Shown: positions 52,013 through 62,901, counted from the first letter of the stretch. The stretch: 64,000 nucleotides of DNA from Agromyces sp. NDB4Y10 (GCF_001620055.1 NZ_LQGY01000056.1:1-64000), one strand, 5' to 3'. Numbers and translations: made by a program. Notes: generated by a model from the sequence alone, not told the origin.

Positions 52013-53251
52013 TCAGGTCCGGTCGGCCTCCTCCATCGGCGGAGCGGCGTTGCGCGACATCGCGCCGCCGACGCCCTTCTGCTCGCCGAGCCGGCGGTAG
52101 TGCCGCGACCGGAGGGTGACGAGCACGGCGGAGACGATCATCGCCGCGCCGGAGCCCAGCAGCACGGCCACGGTGCCCTGGTCGATCACGTCGGGGTACT
52201 CGCGGAACGCGAGCTCGTTCATGAGCAGCGACACCGTGAAGCCGATGCCGGCGAGGGCGCCGACGGTCGCGATGTCGGCCCAGGTCAACGGCGTGATGCC
52301 CTTGCGGCGGCCGACGAACCAGGTCGCGATGCCGCCGACGATCGTGACGCCCACGATCTTGCCGACGGGCAGGCCGACGAGGATGCCCCAGAACGCCGGG
52401 TCGAGCTCGCTCGGACGCACCTGCGGCACCGCGACGAGCGCGGCGGAGAACGCGAAGAGCGGCAGCACCACGCCGTTCGACCACGGCTCGAGTTCGTGCA
52501 TGACCCGGCCGGCGGGACGCCGCGACATCACGAGGCCCAGCATCACGCCCGCGATGGTGGCGTGCACGCCCGAGAGGTAGACGAAGCTCCACGTGAGCAC
52601 GCCGAGGACGACCAGCGCGACGATCACGGGCCACTGCGCCCGGCGCGCGAGCACGTACGGCGACCGCGGGCGGAGGAGCCGGCTGGTCATGCCGAAGAGC
52701 GTCACGGTGATGGCGGCGAACCCGAGCCACGTGAGGTCGGCGTCGGCGGTGAAGAAGAAGGCGATCAGCAGGATGGCGATGAGGTCGTCGAGCACGGCCA
52801 GCGCGAGCAGGAAGACGCGCACCCGGGTCGGGATGAACCGGCCGAACATCGCCAGCACGCCGAGCGCGAACGCGATGTCGGTCGCCGTGGGGATCGGCCA
52901 GCCGTCGGAGGTCGGCCCGTTGCCGGCGAAGACGAGGAACACCCCCGCGGGGACGGCGACGCCGCCGATCGCGGCGATGGCAGGCAGCGCGGCCTTCGAG
53001 AGGCTGTTGAGCTCGCCGATGACGAGCTCGCGGCGCAGCTCGATCGCGACGATGAAGAAGAAGATCGCGAGGAGGCCGTCGCTGATCCAGTGTCCGACCG
53101 AGAGCTTCAGGGGAGTGAAGGGCACCTGCAGGTAGGCGTGCTTCAGGTCGATCAGCGCCGGGCCGAACGCGAGGTTCGCCAGCAGCAGGCCGAGCACGGC
53201 GGCGGACAGCAGGAGCGACGCGGAGACGCGCTCGGAGCGGAGGATGTTCAT
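52013..53251 (-). CDS. nhaA: Na+/H+ antiporter NhaA
   Basis: A 412-residue inner-membrane antiporter with 12 helices that expels sodium in exchange for protons. The paired ion-binding aspartates lie in ALAVLDDLIAILLIAFFFTA, and TPTATDIAFALGVLAM-like PIPTATDIAFALGVLAMFGR marks helix IV. GIGFTVSLLMNELAF is helix XI. ATG 53251 is preceded on its strand by CCAGAGGTGCC. It is divergent from mazG with 165 bp between the starts. Confidence 0.96.
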   Translation of the reverse strand: MNILRSERVSASLLLSAAVLGLLLANLAFGPALIDLKHAYLQVPFTPLKLSVGHWISDGLLAIFFFIVAIELRRELVIGELNSLSKAALPAIAAIGGVAVPAGVFLVFAGNGPTSDGWPIPTATDIAFALGVLAMFGRFIPTRVRVFLLALAVLDDLIAILLIAFFFTADADLTWLGFAAITVTLFGMTSRLLRPRSPYVLARRAQWPVIVALVVLGVLTWSFVYLSGVHATIAGVMLGLVMSRRPAGRVMHELEPWSNGVVLPLFAFSAALVAVPQVRPSELDPAFWGILVGLPVGKIVGVTIVGGIATWFVGRRKGITPLTWADIATVGALAGIGFTVSLLMNELAFREYPDVIDQGTVAVLLGSGAAMIVSAVLVTLRSRHYRRLGEQKGVGGAMSRNAAPPMEEADRT

Positions 53252-53416
53252 GGCACCTCTGGGGAAGACGAGCGCGACCGGGCGGGCGCGCGGGGACGTG
53301 AACGACGCATCGCGTCGGCCGACCAGACTTCCCGGCACCCCGGGTATCGAGTCTATCGGGCCGCGATTACGCTCGCTGGGAGGAGCCGCAATACGCGGAC
53401 GGGAAGGTGACGACGG

Positions 53417-54073
53417 ATGACGCAGGCCCCCGCGTCCGGAGACGGACTGCTCGAGCTCGTCGCGATGGTCGGACGGCTCCGCGGTCCCGGCGGCTGCCCG
53501 TGGGATGCGGAGCAGACCCACGAGTCGCTCGTGCAGTACCTCGTCGAGGAGTGCTGGGAGCTCATCGACGCGATCGAGTCCGGCTCGCGCGAGGAGATGA
53601 TCGAGGAGCTCGGCGACGTGCTCTACCAGGTGCTCTTCCACGCGGACCTCGCGACGCACACCCCGGGCGAGGACTACGACATCGACGACGTGGCCCGGCA
53701 CATGACGGCGAAGATGGTCGCGCGGCATCCGCACGTCTTCGGCGACCGCGAGGCCGAGACGGCCGCCGACGTGGTCGCGTTCTGGGACGAGCTCAAGGCC
53801 GGTGAGAAGCCGCACCGGACGAGCGTCCTCGACGGCGTGCCGCAGGGCATGCCCGCACTCGCGCTCGCGCAGAAGCTGCTCGGCAAGGCCGAGAAGGTGG
53901 GCGTGAGCCGTGAGCCGACGGATGCAGCGACCGCACCGACCACGGAGGCGGAACTCGGCGACACGCTCCTCGCGCTCGTCGCGTCCGCCCGCGCGCAGGG
54001 CCTCGACGCCGAGCGGGCGCTGCGCGGCGCCATCCGCTCGCTGCAGGACGACGTGCGCGCTGCCGAGGCGTGA
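53417..54073 (+). CDS. mazG: nucleoside triphosphate pyrophosphohydrolase MazG
   Basis: A 218-residue all-alpha NTP pyrophosphatase that cleans abnormal nucleotides and can lower (p)ppGpp-related pools. The first MazG domain is complete: GRLRGPGGCPWDAEQTHESL, the metal site EECWELIDAIESGSREEMIE and ELGDVLYQVLFHADLA. The second domain is reduced (EAELGDTLLALVASARAQGL), as in shorter actinobacterial forms. ATG 53417 follows GGAAGGTGACGACGG. It is convergent with the ABC permease, with a 13-nt gap between stops. Confidence 0.92.
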   Translation: MTQAPASGDGLLELVAMVGRLRGPGGCPWDAEQTHESLVQYLVEECWELIDAIESGSREEMIEELGDVLYQVLFHADLATHTPGEDYDIDDVARHMTAKMVARHPHVFGDREAETAADVVAFWDELKAGEKPHRTSVLDGVPQGMPALALAQKLLGKAEKVGVSREPTDAATAPTTEAELGDTLLALVASARAQGLDAERALRGAIRSLQDDVRAAEA

Positions 54074-54086
54074 CGGGCGCTCCCGG

Positions 54087-55169
54087 TCAGGCGATCCGGC
54101 TGCCGCGCGCGAGGCGCTGGGCGGGGGTGCGGGTGCGCTGCACGGCCCAGGCGAGCGCGCCCGCAGCGAGGAGCAGGTGGATGCCGAGGCCGACGAACCA
54201 GGACGGCACCGAGCGGTCGTAGACCTGCTGCGGCCGCTCCCAGTCGTCGTCGGGCGCGATCGAACCGGACGGGGTCCAGGCCGCGCACTCGTCGTATTCG
54301 ATCTCGAGTTCGGGTGCGTGCTGCGCCTGGCGCACACCCGTCGCGATCCAGCCGAACACGTCGTTCGGGTTGCCCTGGTCGTCGAAGCTGCCGGGGGCCG
54401 CGTCGGCGACCACGACGTACGGGTTCGCGGCGAGGAAGCCCCAGACGTAGTCGAATCGCGGCGTGGGGTAGGTGTACGTCTCGGACGGGAGGCAGGGCGC
54501 CTCCTCGCCCGGGGGCACCCCGTCGCGCTCGACCGCCGCCCAGTCGACGGACCGGTTGGTGGCGCGCACCTCGGACTGGACCGCCGCGCCGCCCAGCCCG
54601 AACGCGATGAGCGTGCCGATCGAGAGCGCCGCCACGACGAGGTAGGTCACCGCCACCGAGAACAGCGGTCGGGTGAGCACGCCGGACAGGCCGACGCCGA
54701 TCGCGGCCACCACGCCGAGTTCGACGGCCGTGACGAGCGTCGCGACGACGATGGTCGCCGCCGGAACCTCGCCGAGGGCCACGGCGAACGCGAGGAACGG
54801 CACCGCCGCCGCGAGGAACGCCAGCGCGGTGATCCAGGCGGCGAGCCACTTGCCGAGCACGATCTGCGTCGTGGAGACGAGCGTCACCTGCGTGGTCGCG
54901 AGCGTTCCCGAGTCGCGTTCCCCGTTGATCGCGTTGGCGCTCAGCGCGGGGGAGACCAGCGTGCCGAGGAGCAGCACGAAGAACACGATCGTCGAGAACA
55001 CCCCGCCGCCGCCCGCGAAGAGGGCGTCGGTCGCGAAGACGAGCAGCACCGTGACGGCGAGCACGAGGAGCACGAAGACGCCGAGGAGCACGTACCAGGC
55101 GACGGTGCGCGTCCGCTGCCGCAGGTCGATCGTGACCACGAGCCAGAGGCCCTGCAGGAACCCGGTCAT
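54087..55169 (-). CDS. ABC-2 type transporter permease
   Basis: A 360-residue membrane protein with six or seven helices. The N-terminal helix (WYVLLGVFVLLVLAVTVLLV) is followed by the conserved LVSPALSANAINGERDSGTL and TQVTLVSTTQIVLGKWLAAW of ABC-2 exporters. A large extracytoplasmic loop of about 130 residues with two cysteines (CLPSETYTYPTPRF, YDECAAW) precedes the last helix. The cargo is unknown. Its ATG overlaps the stop of the ATPase gene (ATGA), so the two form one transporter. Confidence 0.88.
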   Translation of the reverse strand: MTGFLQGLWLVVTIDLRQRTRTVAWYVLLGVFVLLVLAVTVLLVFATDALFAGGGGVFSTIVFFVLLLGTLVSPALSANAINGERDSGTLATTQVTLVSTTQIVLGKWLAAWITALAFLAAAVPFLAFAVALGEVPAATIVVATLVTAVELGVVAAIGVGLSGVLTRPLFSVAVTYLVVAALSIGTLIAFGLGGAAVQSEVRATNRSVDWAAVERDGVPPGEEAPCLPSETYTYPTPRFDYVWGFLAANPYVVVADAAPGSFDDQGNPNDVFGWIATGVRQAQHAPELEIEYDECAAWTPSGSIAPDDDWERPQQVYDRSVPSWFVGLGIHLLLAAGALAWAVQRTRTPAQRLARGSRIA

Positions 55170-56089
55170 GCGCGGTCCTCCCCGTTGCGGCTGAGATCGA
55201 GGAACACGTGCTCGAGGTCGCCCACGGCGGGGGCGAACGACGAGACCGGCACCCCGGACGCGACGAGGTGCGCGAGCAGCTGCGCGGCGTCCTCCTCGGA
55301 GGCGAGGGGCACGATCGCGCCGAGGTTGTCGATGCGGCTCGCGGTTCCCCAGCCGGCGGCGTCGAGCGCCGCGCGCAGGCGTGCCGGGTCGAGCGAGCGC
55401 ACCCGCCAGTCGCGGGCCGTGCGCCCGGCGCGCGCGATGTCGTCGGCGGCCGCGGTCACCCCACCGGACAGGTACACCGCCTGATCGGCCATCTCCTCGA
55501 GTTCGGCCAGGACGTGGCTGGAGACGAGGATGGTGCGTCCCTCGCCGGCGAGCCTGCGGACGAGGGTGCGCAGCGACGCGCGCGCCACGGGGTCGAGACC
55601 CGAGGCGGGCTCGTCGAGCAGCAGCACCTCCGGGTCGTGCACGAGCGCGCGGGCGAGGCTCAGCCGCTGCTTCTGGCCGCGCGAGAGGACCCGCGTCGGC
55701 CGGTCGGCGAGCTCGCCGAGGTCGACGAGGTCGATCAGCTCGGCGGCGCGGGCCGCCGCCGCCCCCGTCGGTCGGCCGTACAGTCGCGCACTCGCGACGA
55801 GCGCCTCGCGCACCGTCAGCGTCGACCACGACCCGAGCAGGTCGGGCATCCAGCCCATGCGGGCGCGCACCTCGCGCGGCTCGGCGACCGCGTCGAAACC
55901 GGCGACGCGGACGGTGCCCGCGTCGGGCCGCAGCAGGGTCGCCAGCATGAGCAGGAGGGTCGTCTTGCCGGCGCCGTTCGGGCCGATGAGGCCGGCCACG
56001 TGGCCCGGCTCGACGGTGAAGGTCGCCTCCCTCACGGCGTGGACGTCGCCGAACGCGCGCGCGAGTCCGGACACCTCGATGCCGGCCAT
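55166..56089 (-). CDS. ABC transporter ATP-binding protein
   Basis: A 307-residue ATPase of the ABC-2 exporter (DrrA/CcmA-like) group. Walker A is GLIGPNGAGKTTLLLMLATL, the signature LSRGQKQRLSLARAL (note LSRGQ instead of LSGGQ, common in this group), Walker B VLLLDEPASGLDPVAR and the switch in ILVSSHVLAELEEMADQ. The C-terminal 90 residues match exporter ATPases. The ATG has AAGGAGGTCGG upstream, a near-perfect ribosome binding site. It is divergent from hisS. Confidence 0.92.
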   Translation of the reverse strand: MAGIEVSGLARAFGDVHAVREATFTVEPGHVAGLIGPNGAGKTTLLLMLATLLRPDAGTVRVAGFDAVAEPREVRARMGWMPDLLGSWSTLTVREALVASARLYGRPTGAAAARAAELIDLVDLGELADRPTRVLSRGQKQRLSLARALVHDPEVLLLDEPASGLDPVARASLRTLVRRLAGEGRTILVSSHVLAELEEMADQAVYLSGGVTAAADDIARAGRTARDWRVRSLDPARLRAALDAAGWGTASRIDNLGAIVPLASEEDAAQLLAHLVASGVPVSSFAPAVGDLEHVFLDLSRNGEDRA

Positions 56090-56235
56090 CCGACCTCCTT
56101 CGGGTCGGCGGACGCGCCGACGAGACGCGAGCCTAGCGGCGGTCGCGCGCGCGTGGATCGGGGATGGCCCGGATGTGGAGAACTTCGTCCGCACCCCGGT
56201 CGGGCGCGCCATCCACTGCTGGAAGAATGGGACGC

Positions 56236-57498
56236 ATGGCCCAGACCGTGACGCCCCCGCGCGGCATGCGCGACTTCCTGCCCGCCGAGAAGGCCCGCCG
56301 CGAGCACGCGCTCTCGGTGATCCGCGGGGTGTACGCGGCCCACGGGTTCGACGAGATCGAGACCCCCGTGATGGAGGACTCGTCGCGACTGCACGCGGGT
56401 CTCGGCGGCGACAACGAGAAGCTCGCGTTCGCCGTCATGAAGCGCGGCATCACGCCCGACGACCTCGCGGCGGCGGCCGAGTCCGGCGACGCGCTCTCGC
56501 TCGCCGACCTCGGCCTCCGGTACGACCTGACGGTGCCGCTCGCCCGGTTCTACGCGACGCACCGCGCCGCCCTGCCGCCAGTGTTCCGCGCCATCCAGAT
56601 CGCGCCGGTCTGGCGCGCCGAGCGCCCGCAGAAGGGCCGCTACCGGCAGTTCGTCCAGTGCGACATCGACATCATCGGCGAGGCCGGCCCGCTCGCCGAG
56701 CTCGAGCTGCTCACCGCGACCGTGGGCGCGCTCGAGGCGCTGGGGCTCGACGGATGCCGCATCCGGCTGAACGACCGCCGGATCCTGGCCGGCATCCTGG
56801 GCTCGTGGGGTGTGCCCGACGACCTGCGCGAGCGCGCCCTCATCACGATCGACAAGCTCGACAAGATCGGCCCCGACGGCGTCGCCGCGGAGCTCGCGAC
56901 CCTGGGCGTCGACCGCCCCGGCGTCGCCGACGAGCTGCGCGAGCTCGCGGCGGCCGACTGGTCGATCGCCGCCGATGAGGCCGCCGCCCCGGGCTGGCTC
57001 GACCGCGACGCCTTCCGCGACCTGGTCGCCCTGCGCGACGCGGTGCCGGGCGCGGCCGTCGACTTCGACCCGACGCTCGTGCGCGGCATGGGGTACTACA
57101 CGGGAACGATCTTCGAGATCGCCCACCCCGATTTCGGCTACTCGCTCGGCGGCGGCGGCCGCTACGACCACATGGTCGGGCGCTTCCTCGGCCAGGAGGT
57201 GCCGGCGTGCGGGTTCTCGATCGGCTTCGAGCGGATCGTCGACCTCCTCGCCGTCCGCGACGAGGGCCGGCCGCGGTCGGTCGTGCTCGTGCACGACCGC
57301 GACGTCGCGCCCGGCGAGCTCCTCGCCCTGAAGCACGAGCTCGTGGCATCCGGCATGCGCGTGCGCTTCGAGAAGCGCGCGAAGAACCTGCGCGGCCTGC
57401 TCGAGCGGGTGACCGCCGACGGCTTCGACGCGTGGGCGCCCGTCACGGCCGAGACGACGGATGCCGCGTCGCTGGAGTTCCGCGACCTCGCCGCCTGA
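56236..57498 (+). CDS. hisS: histidyl-tRNA synthetase
   Basis: A class II synthetase of 420 residues. Motif 1 region PPRGMRDFLPAEKARREHAL, motif 2 APVWRAERPQKGRYRQFVQC, the histidine-specific loop LVRGMGYYTGTIFEI and motif 3 GFSIGFERIVDLL are all present, followed by the anticodon-binding domain (SVVLVHDRDVAPGELLALKH). ATG 56236 is preferred over an in-frame ATG nine bases earlier, since AAGAAT (56223-56228) lies seven bases before it. It is divergent from the ABC exporter and upstream of eno. Confidence 0.96.
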   Translation: MAQTVTPPRGMRDFLPAEKARREHALSVIRGVYAAHGFDEIETPVMEDSSRLHAGLGGDNEKLAFAVMKRGITPDDLAAAAESGDALSLADLGLRYDLTVPLARFYATHRAALPPVFRAIQIAPVWRAERPQKGRYRQFVQCDIDIIGEAGPLAELELLTATVGALEALGLDGCRIRLNDRRILAGILGSWGVPDDLRERALITIDKLDKIGPDGVAAELATLGVDRPGVADELRELAAADWSIAADEAAAPGWLDRDAFRDLVALRDAVPGAAVDFDPTLVRGMGYYTGTIFEIAHPDFGYSLGGGGRYDHMVGRFLGQEVPACGFSIGFERIVDLLAVRDEGRPRSVVLVHDRDVAPGELLALKHELVASGMRVRFEKRAKNLRGLLERVTADGFDAWAPVTAETTDAASLEFRDLAA

Positions 57499-58905
<1,407 letters not shown>

Positions 58906-58923
58906 CACGTCACCAGACGTCCA

Positions 58924-58953
58924 GACGGGAGCGGCCAGGCGGCCGCTCCCGTC
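58924..58953 (+). terminator. terminator after eno
   Basis: A perfect 13-bp stem GACGGGAGCGGCC/GGCCGCTCCCGTC with loop AGGC starts 19 nt after the eno stop. It may be partial, because divIC starts only 37 nt later without an obvious promoter. Confidence 0.75.
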
Positions 58954-58989
58954 GGTCGTTCCCGCGGGCACGAGAGGAGGGCGACGCCG

Positions 58990-59589
58990 ATGAACGCACG
59001 TCGTCCGACCCCGCCTCGTTCCGCCAAGCCAGCCAAGCCCGCCGAGCCGGCCGCCACCCCGTCCCGGACGCCGCCGTCGCGCTCGGGCGGCAGGCCCGCA
59101 CGGCAGTCGGTCCGCCAGGTGAGCGCCGACTGGCTCGCCGGCATCCGCTTCTCGGGCTTCTCGATCATCATGATGGGCGTGCTCGTGCTCGCCGTGGTGG
59201 TGCTCGCGCCGAGCATCGCGGCCTACGCCGAGCAGCGCCAGCAGATCGCCGAGCTGAAGGCCGACGTCGCCCGCCAGGAGGCCGAGGTCGCCCGGCTCAC
59301 CGAGCAGCGCGAACGCTGGAACGACGAGACGTACATCGTCACCCAGGCACGCGAGCGGCTCTACTACGTGCTCCCCGGCGAGGTCAGCTACCTCGTCATC
59401 GACGACCGCTCGCCCGAGGCGCTCGCCGCCGCCGACCGTGAGGTCTCCCGCGAGGTGACCGAGCAGCGCGGCGACTGGATGCAGACGATGCTGCGCTCGG
59501 TGATGACCGCGGGACTCGCGCCCGCGGCATCCGACGCCCCGCCGACCGAGCCCGCGAACGACCGACCCGCCGACGAGGGGACCCGATGA
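58990..59589 (+). CDS. divIC: septum formation initiator family protein (DivIC/FtsB-like)
   Basis: A 199-residue bitopic membrane protein of the cell-division complex, expected to bind FtsL and FtsQ at the septum. A Pro/Ala/Arg-rich cytoplasmic tail (residues 1-50) is followed by one helix (about 56-78, FSIIMMGVLVLAVVVLAPSI). Then come a periplasmic coiled coil (YAEQRQQIAELKADVARQEA) and the family motif NDETYIVTQARERLYYVLPG. The tail after residue 140 is low-complexity. ATG 58990 follows GAGAGGAGGGCGACGCCG. Its stop overlaps the DUF501 gene (ATGA). Confidence 0.9.
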   Translation: MNARRPTPPRSAKPAKPAEPAATPSRTPPSRSGGRPARQSVRQVSADWLAGIRFSGFSIIMMGVLVLAVVVLAPSIAAYAEQRQQIAELKADVARQEAEVARLTEQRERWNDETYIVTQARERLYYVLPGEVSYLVIDDRSPEALAAADREVSREVTEQRGDWMQTMLRSVMTAGLAPAASDAPPTEPANDRPADEGTR

Positions 59590-60128
59590 CCCGCCCGCCG
59601 TTCCCCCCGGTGTCCGACCGAGACCTCCGCATCGTGTCGGCGCAGCTCGGCCGCCCCGCGCGCGATGTCGTCGGCATCGCGGCGCGTTGCGTCTGCGGCG
59701 CGCCGACGGTCGTCTCCACGGCGCCGCGCCTGTCCGACGGCACGCCGTTCCCCACCTTCTACTACCTGACCCACCCGGTCGCCACCGCCGCCATGTCGTT
59801 CCTCGAGGCGGCCCAGCTCATGGCGGAGTTCACCGAGCTGCTCGAGCGCGACCCCGAGGTCGCGGCAGCCTACCGGGCGGCCCACGAGCAGTACCTCGCC
59901 GACCGCGAGCAGTTCGGCACCGTCGCCGAGATCGCGGGCGTCTCGGCGGGGGGCATGCCCACGCGCGTGAAGTGCCTGCACGCCCTCGCGGGCCATGCGC
60001 TCGCCGCAGGTCCCGGCGTGAACCCGATCGGCGACCTCGCCCTCGAGCGCTCCACCTGGTCGCCCGACGTGTGCCGGTGCCCCGATTACGGCGTCGACGA
60101 CGCGGATGCCGCGGAGTCGTCGTCATGA
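59586..60128 (+). CDS. DUF501 domain protein
   Basis: A 180-residue cytoplasmic protein of the DUF501 family, regularly found after divIC in Actinobacteria; its function is unknown. Conserved features include RPARDVVGIAARCVCGAPTV, FPTFYYLTHPVATAAMSFLE and RVKCLHALAGHALAAGPGVN, and cysteines arranged C..C...C, possibly a metal site. The last 20 residues (CRCPDYGVDDADAAESSS) are acidic. It overlaps genes on both sides by ATGA, so three proteins are made in a coupled series. Confidence 0.9.
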   Translation: MTRPPFPPVSDRDLRIVSAQLGRPARDVVGIAARCVCGAPTVVSTAPRLSDGTPFPTFYYLTHPVATAAMSFLEAAQLMAEFTELLERDPEVAAAYRAAHEQYLADREQFGTVAEIAGVSAGGMPTRVKCLHALAGHALAAGPGVNPIGDLALERSTWSPDVCRCPDYGVDDADAAESSS

Positions 60129-61444
60129 CGCCCACCCGGACCCGGGACGGCCGTGCGGGGGCCGTCGTCCGGCGCCGACGCCGCCGCGCCGGGTGGCGCG
60201 CGGGTCTCACGATCGCGCTCGCCGCGGCGCTCGCCGTCACGGGCACCGCCCCCGCGAACGCCGACACGGTCCGCGACCTGCAGTACTGGCTGAACGAGTA
60301 CGGCTTCACCCAGGCCTGGAACACGTCCCGCGGCGACGGCGTCAAGGTCGCCATCATCGACACGGGCGTCAACGGCGAGATCGCCGAGCTCCGCGGCGTG
60401 GTGGTGGGCGGCACGGATGCCTCGGGCATCGGGTCGCCGAACGGGCAGACGCCCGTCGGCGAGGAGAGCGAGCACGGCACGCTCGTGGCCTCCCTGCTCG
60501 CCGGCCGCGGCACCGGCGCGGGCAACGGCGTGATCGGGGTCGCGCCCGACGCCGACCTGCTCACGGCATCCGTCGCCTTCGGGCAGGACTCGGGGTCGCC
60601 GAAGACCAACGACGAGCAGATCGCCGATGCGGTGCGATGGGCGGTCGACAACGGCGCGGACGTGATCAACATGTCGCTGACCCGCAACACCAGCGACTGG
60701 CCGGAGAGCTGGGACGACGCGTTCCTGCACGCCTTCGAGAACGACGTCGTCGTGGTCGCGGCCGCGGGCAACCGCGGGTCGGGCACGACGCAGGTCGGTG
60801 CGCCCGCCACGATCCCCGGCGTGCTCACCGTCGCCGGCGTGGACCGCGAGCAGAACGCGAGCTTCGACGCGAGCTCGCAGGGCATCACCATCGCGGTCGC
60901 GGCACCCAGCGAGGACCTCGTCGGCGTGCTCCCCGACGGCGGCTACGTCCAGTGGTCGGGGACCTCGGCGGCGGCGCCGCTCGTCTCGGGCCTCGTGGCG
61001 CTCGTGCGCGCCGAGTACCCCGACATGGATGCCGCGAACGTCATCAACCGCGTCATCCGCACCGCCGACCCGAAGGGCGAGGAGGTGCCGAGCCCGCTGT
61101 ACGGGTACGGCATCATCGACCCGGTCGCCGCGCTCACCGCCGACGTCGAGGCCGTCGAGGCGAACCCGCTGGGCAGCCTCCAGGACTGGATCCGCGTGCA
61201 TCGCCGCGCCGACCTGCCGGAGCAGGACACGGCCGACGGGCGCGACGCCGAGCAGATCGTCCCGATCGCCGATCCGCCGCCGCCGCGCTCGGAAAGCGCC
61301 AAGACATTGCTGCCGACGCCGTGGACGCTCGCCTATATCACGGTGCCGCTCTCGCTGGTCGCCGGATTTGGTACGCTAGCAGCGCTGTTGGGCATCGGCG
61401 CCACTCGGCACATCAGGCGGACTGAGCGCATCCGCGCCCAGTGA
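60125..61444 (+). CDS. S8 subtilisin-family membrane-anchored protease (mycosin-like layout)
   Basis: A 439-residue exported serine protease. A basic N-terminus with RRRRRR leads to a signal peptide (GLTIALAAALAVTGTAPANA). The catalytic triad is D in VKVAIIDTGVNGEI, H in ESEHGTLVASLLAGRG and S in WSGTSAAAPLVSGLVALV, with the oxyanion asparagine in VVAAAGNRGSG. The C-terminus has one helix (about 405-428, LAYITVPLSLVAGFGTLAAL) and a short basic tail. This layout is that of mycosins, yet no ESX genes are nearby. It overlaps the DUF501 gene by ATGA, linking it to the division operon. Confidence 0.9.
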   Translation: MTPTRTRDGRAGAVVRRRRRRAGWRAGLTIALAAALAVTGTAPANADTVRDLQYWLNEYGFTQAWNTSRGDGVKVAIIDTGVNGEIAELRGVVVGGTDASGIGSPNGQTPVGEESEHGTLVASLLAGRGTGAGNGVIGVAPDADLLTASVAFGQDSGSPKTNDEQIADAVRWAVDNGADVINMSLTRNTSDWPESWDDAFLHAFENDVVVVAAAGNRGSGTTQVGAPATIPGVLTVAGVDREQNASFDASSQGITIAVAAPSEDLVGVLPDGGYVQWSGTSAAAPLVSGLVALVRAEYPDMDAANVINRVIRTADPKGEEVPSPLYGYGIIDPVAALTADVEAVEANPLGSLQDWIRVHRRADLPEQDTADGRDAEQIVPIADPPPPRSESAKTLLPTPWTLAYITVPLSLVAGFGTLAALLGIGATRHIRRTERIRAQ

Positions 61445-61479
61445 TCGCACTCATCAGAAAACCAAGGAGTCCATTCACC

Positions 61480-62901
61480 GTGCCCAAGATTCTGATCGTC
61501 GGTGGCGGCTACGCAGGCTTCTACACGGCGTGGAAGCTCGAGAAGTGGCTGCGACCCGGCGAGGCCGAGGTGACGGTCGTCGACCCGCTGCCGTACATGA
61601 CGTACCAGCCGTTCCTTCCCGAGGTCGCCGCCGGCTCGATCGAGCCGCGCCACTCGGTGGTCGCGCTCCGTCGCCACCTCAAGAAGACCACCGTCGTGAC
61701 CGCGAAGGTCACGGGCATCGACCACGCGTCGAAGACCGCGACGATCACGCCCGAGGTGGGCGAGCCGTGGCAGTTCGACTACGACGTCATCGTGGTCACC
61801 GGTGGTGCCGTCTCGCGCACGTTCCCGATCCCGGGCGTCGCCGACCAGGCGATCGGGCTCAAGACCATCGAGGAGGCCGTCGCGATCCGCGACCGCGTCC
61901 TCACCAACTTCGACAAGGCCGCGAACCTGCCGGCGGGCCCCGAGCGCGACCGCCTGCTCACGTTCGTCGTGGTCGGCGGCGGCTTCGCGGGCATCGAGGT
62001 GTTCGCCGAGCTCCGCTCGTTCGCGAGCTCGCTGCTGAAGTACTACCCGCAGCTCTCGTTCGACGACACGCACTTCCACCTCATCGAGGCGATGGGCCGG
62101 ATCATGCCCGAGGTGTCGCTGCCGACGAGCCACTGGGTCATCAAGCACCTCGCCCAGCGCGGCGCCGAGGTCCACCTCGACACGCAGCTCACGAGCGCCG
62201 TCGACGGGCGGATCGAGCTCTCGACGGGCGAGACCTTCGAGTCCGACCTCATCGTCTGGACCGCGGGCGTCATGGCCAACCCGGCGATCGTCCGCACGAG
62301 CGACCTCCCGGTCGAGGAGCGCGGTCGCATCCTCACGCGCGCCGACCTCCGCGTGGGCGACGAGGACGACTTCGTGCCCGACGCGTGGGCGGCCGGCGAC
62401 ATCGCGGCCGTGCCCGACCTCACGGGCGGCGGCGTGGGCGGCTACTGCGTGCCCAACGCGCAGCACGCGGTGCGCCAGGGCAAGCTGCTCGCGAAGAACA
62501 TCGTCGCGGTCCTGCGCGGCGAGGAGCCCAAGCAGTACATCCACAAGAACCTCGGCGCCGTGGCCGGCCTCGGGGTCGGCTCGGGTGCGTTCCAGTCGGG
62601 CAAGATCGCGATCAAGGGCCTGCCGGCGTGGTTCGCCCACCGCGGCTACCACGGCCTCGCGATGCCGACGTGGGAGCGCAAGTTCCGCGTGTTCTGGGGT
62701 TGGTGGAACAACTTCTGGCTCGGCCGCGACATCGTGTCGCTCGCTGCGGTCCAGCACCCGCGCGCTGCCTTCGAGCAGTTCGCCGCGCGCCCGAAGCCGG
62801 CGGCCGAGGTGGCTCCGGCCGCACCCGCCAAGGCGGTCGAGTCGGGCAGCGGCACGAAGGGTGCTCGCAAGACGCCCGCGAAGGCCGTCGCGGCCAAGTA
62901 G
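61480..62901 (+). CDS. ndh: type II NADH dehydrogenase
   Basis: A 473-residue FAD enzyme at the cytoplasmic membrane face that passes electrons from NADH to menaquinone without pumping protons. The FAD motif is ILIVGGGYAGFYTAWKLEKW at the N-terminus and the NADH motif FVVVGGGFAGIEVFAELRSF near residue 165. DFVPDAWAAGDIAAVPDL and AQHAVRQGKLLAKNI are family signatures. The last 45 residues are an Ala/Lys/Pro-rich tail. GTG 61480 lies ten bases after AAGGAG; the gene begins 35 nt after the protease stop. It ends at a hairpin directly before tRNA-Leu. Confidence 0.93.
   Translation: MPKILIVGGGYAGFYTAWKLEKWLRPGEAEVTVVDPLPYMTYQPFLPEVAAGSIEPRHSVVALRRHLKKTTVVTAKVTGIDHASKTATITPEVGEPWQFDYDVIVVTGGAVSRTFPIPGVADQAIGLKTIEEAVAIRDRVLTNFDKAANLPAGPERDRLLTFVVVGGGFAGIEVFAELRSFASSLLKYYPQLSFDDTHFHLIEAMGRIMPEVSLPTSHWVIKHLAQRGAEVHLDTQLTSAVDGRIELSTGETFESDLIVWTAGVMANPAIVRTSDLPVEERGRILTRADLRVGDEDDFVPDAWAAGDIAAVPDLTGGGVGGYCVPNAQHAVRQGKLLAKNIVAVLRGEEPKQYIHKNLGAVAGLGVGSGAFQSGKIAIKGLPAWFAHRGYHGLAMPTWERKFRVFWGWWNNFWLGRDIVSLAAVQHPRAAFEQFAARPKPAAEVAPAAPAKAVESGSGTKGARKTPAKAVAAK

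Noticed and set aside
54087..56089. Antibiotic-resistance exporter identity for the ABC-2 pair
   Set aside because: The sequence supports an ABC-2 exporter only. No neighbouring biosynthetic or resistance gene identifies a cargo.
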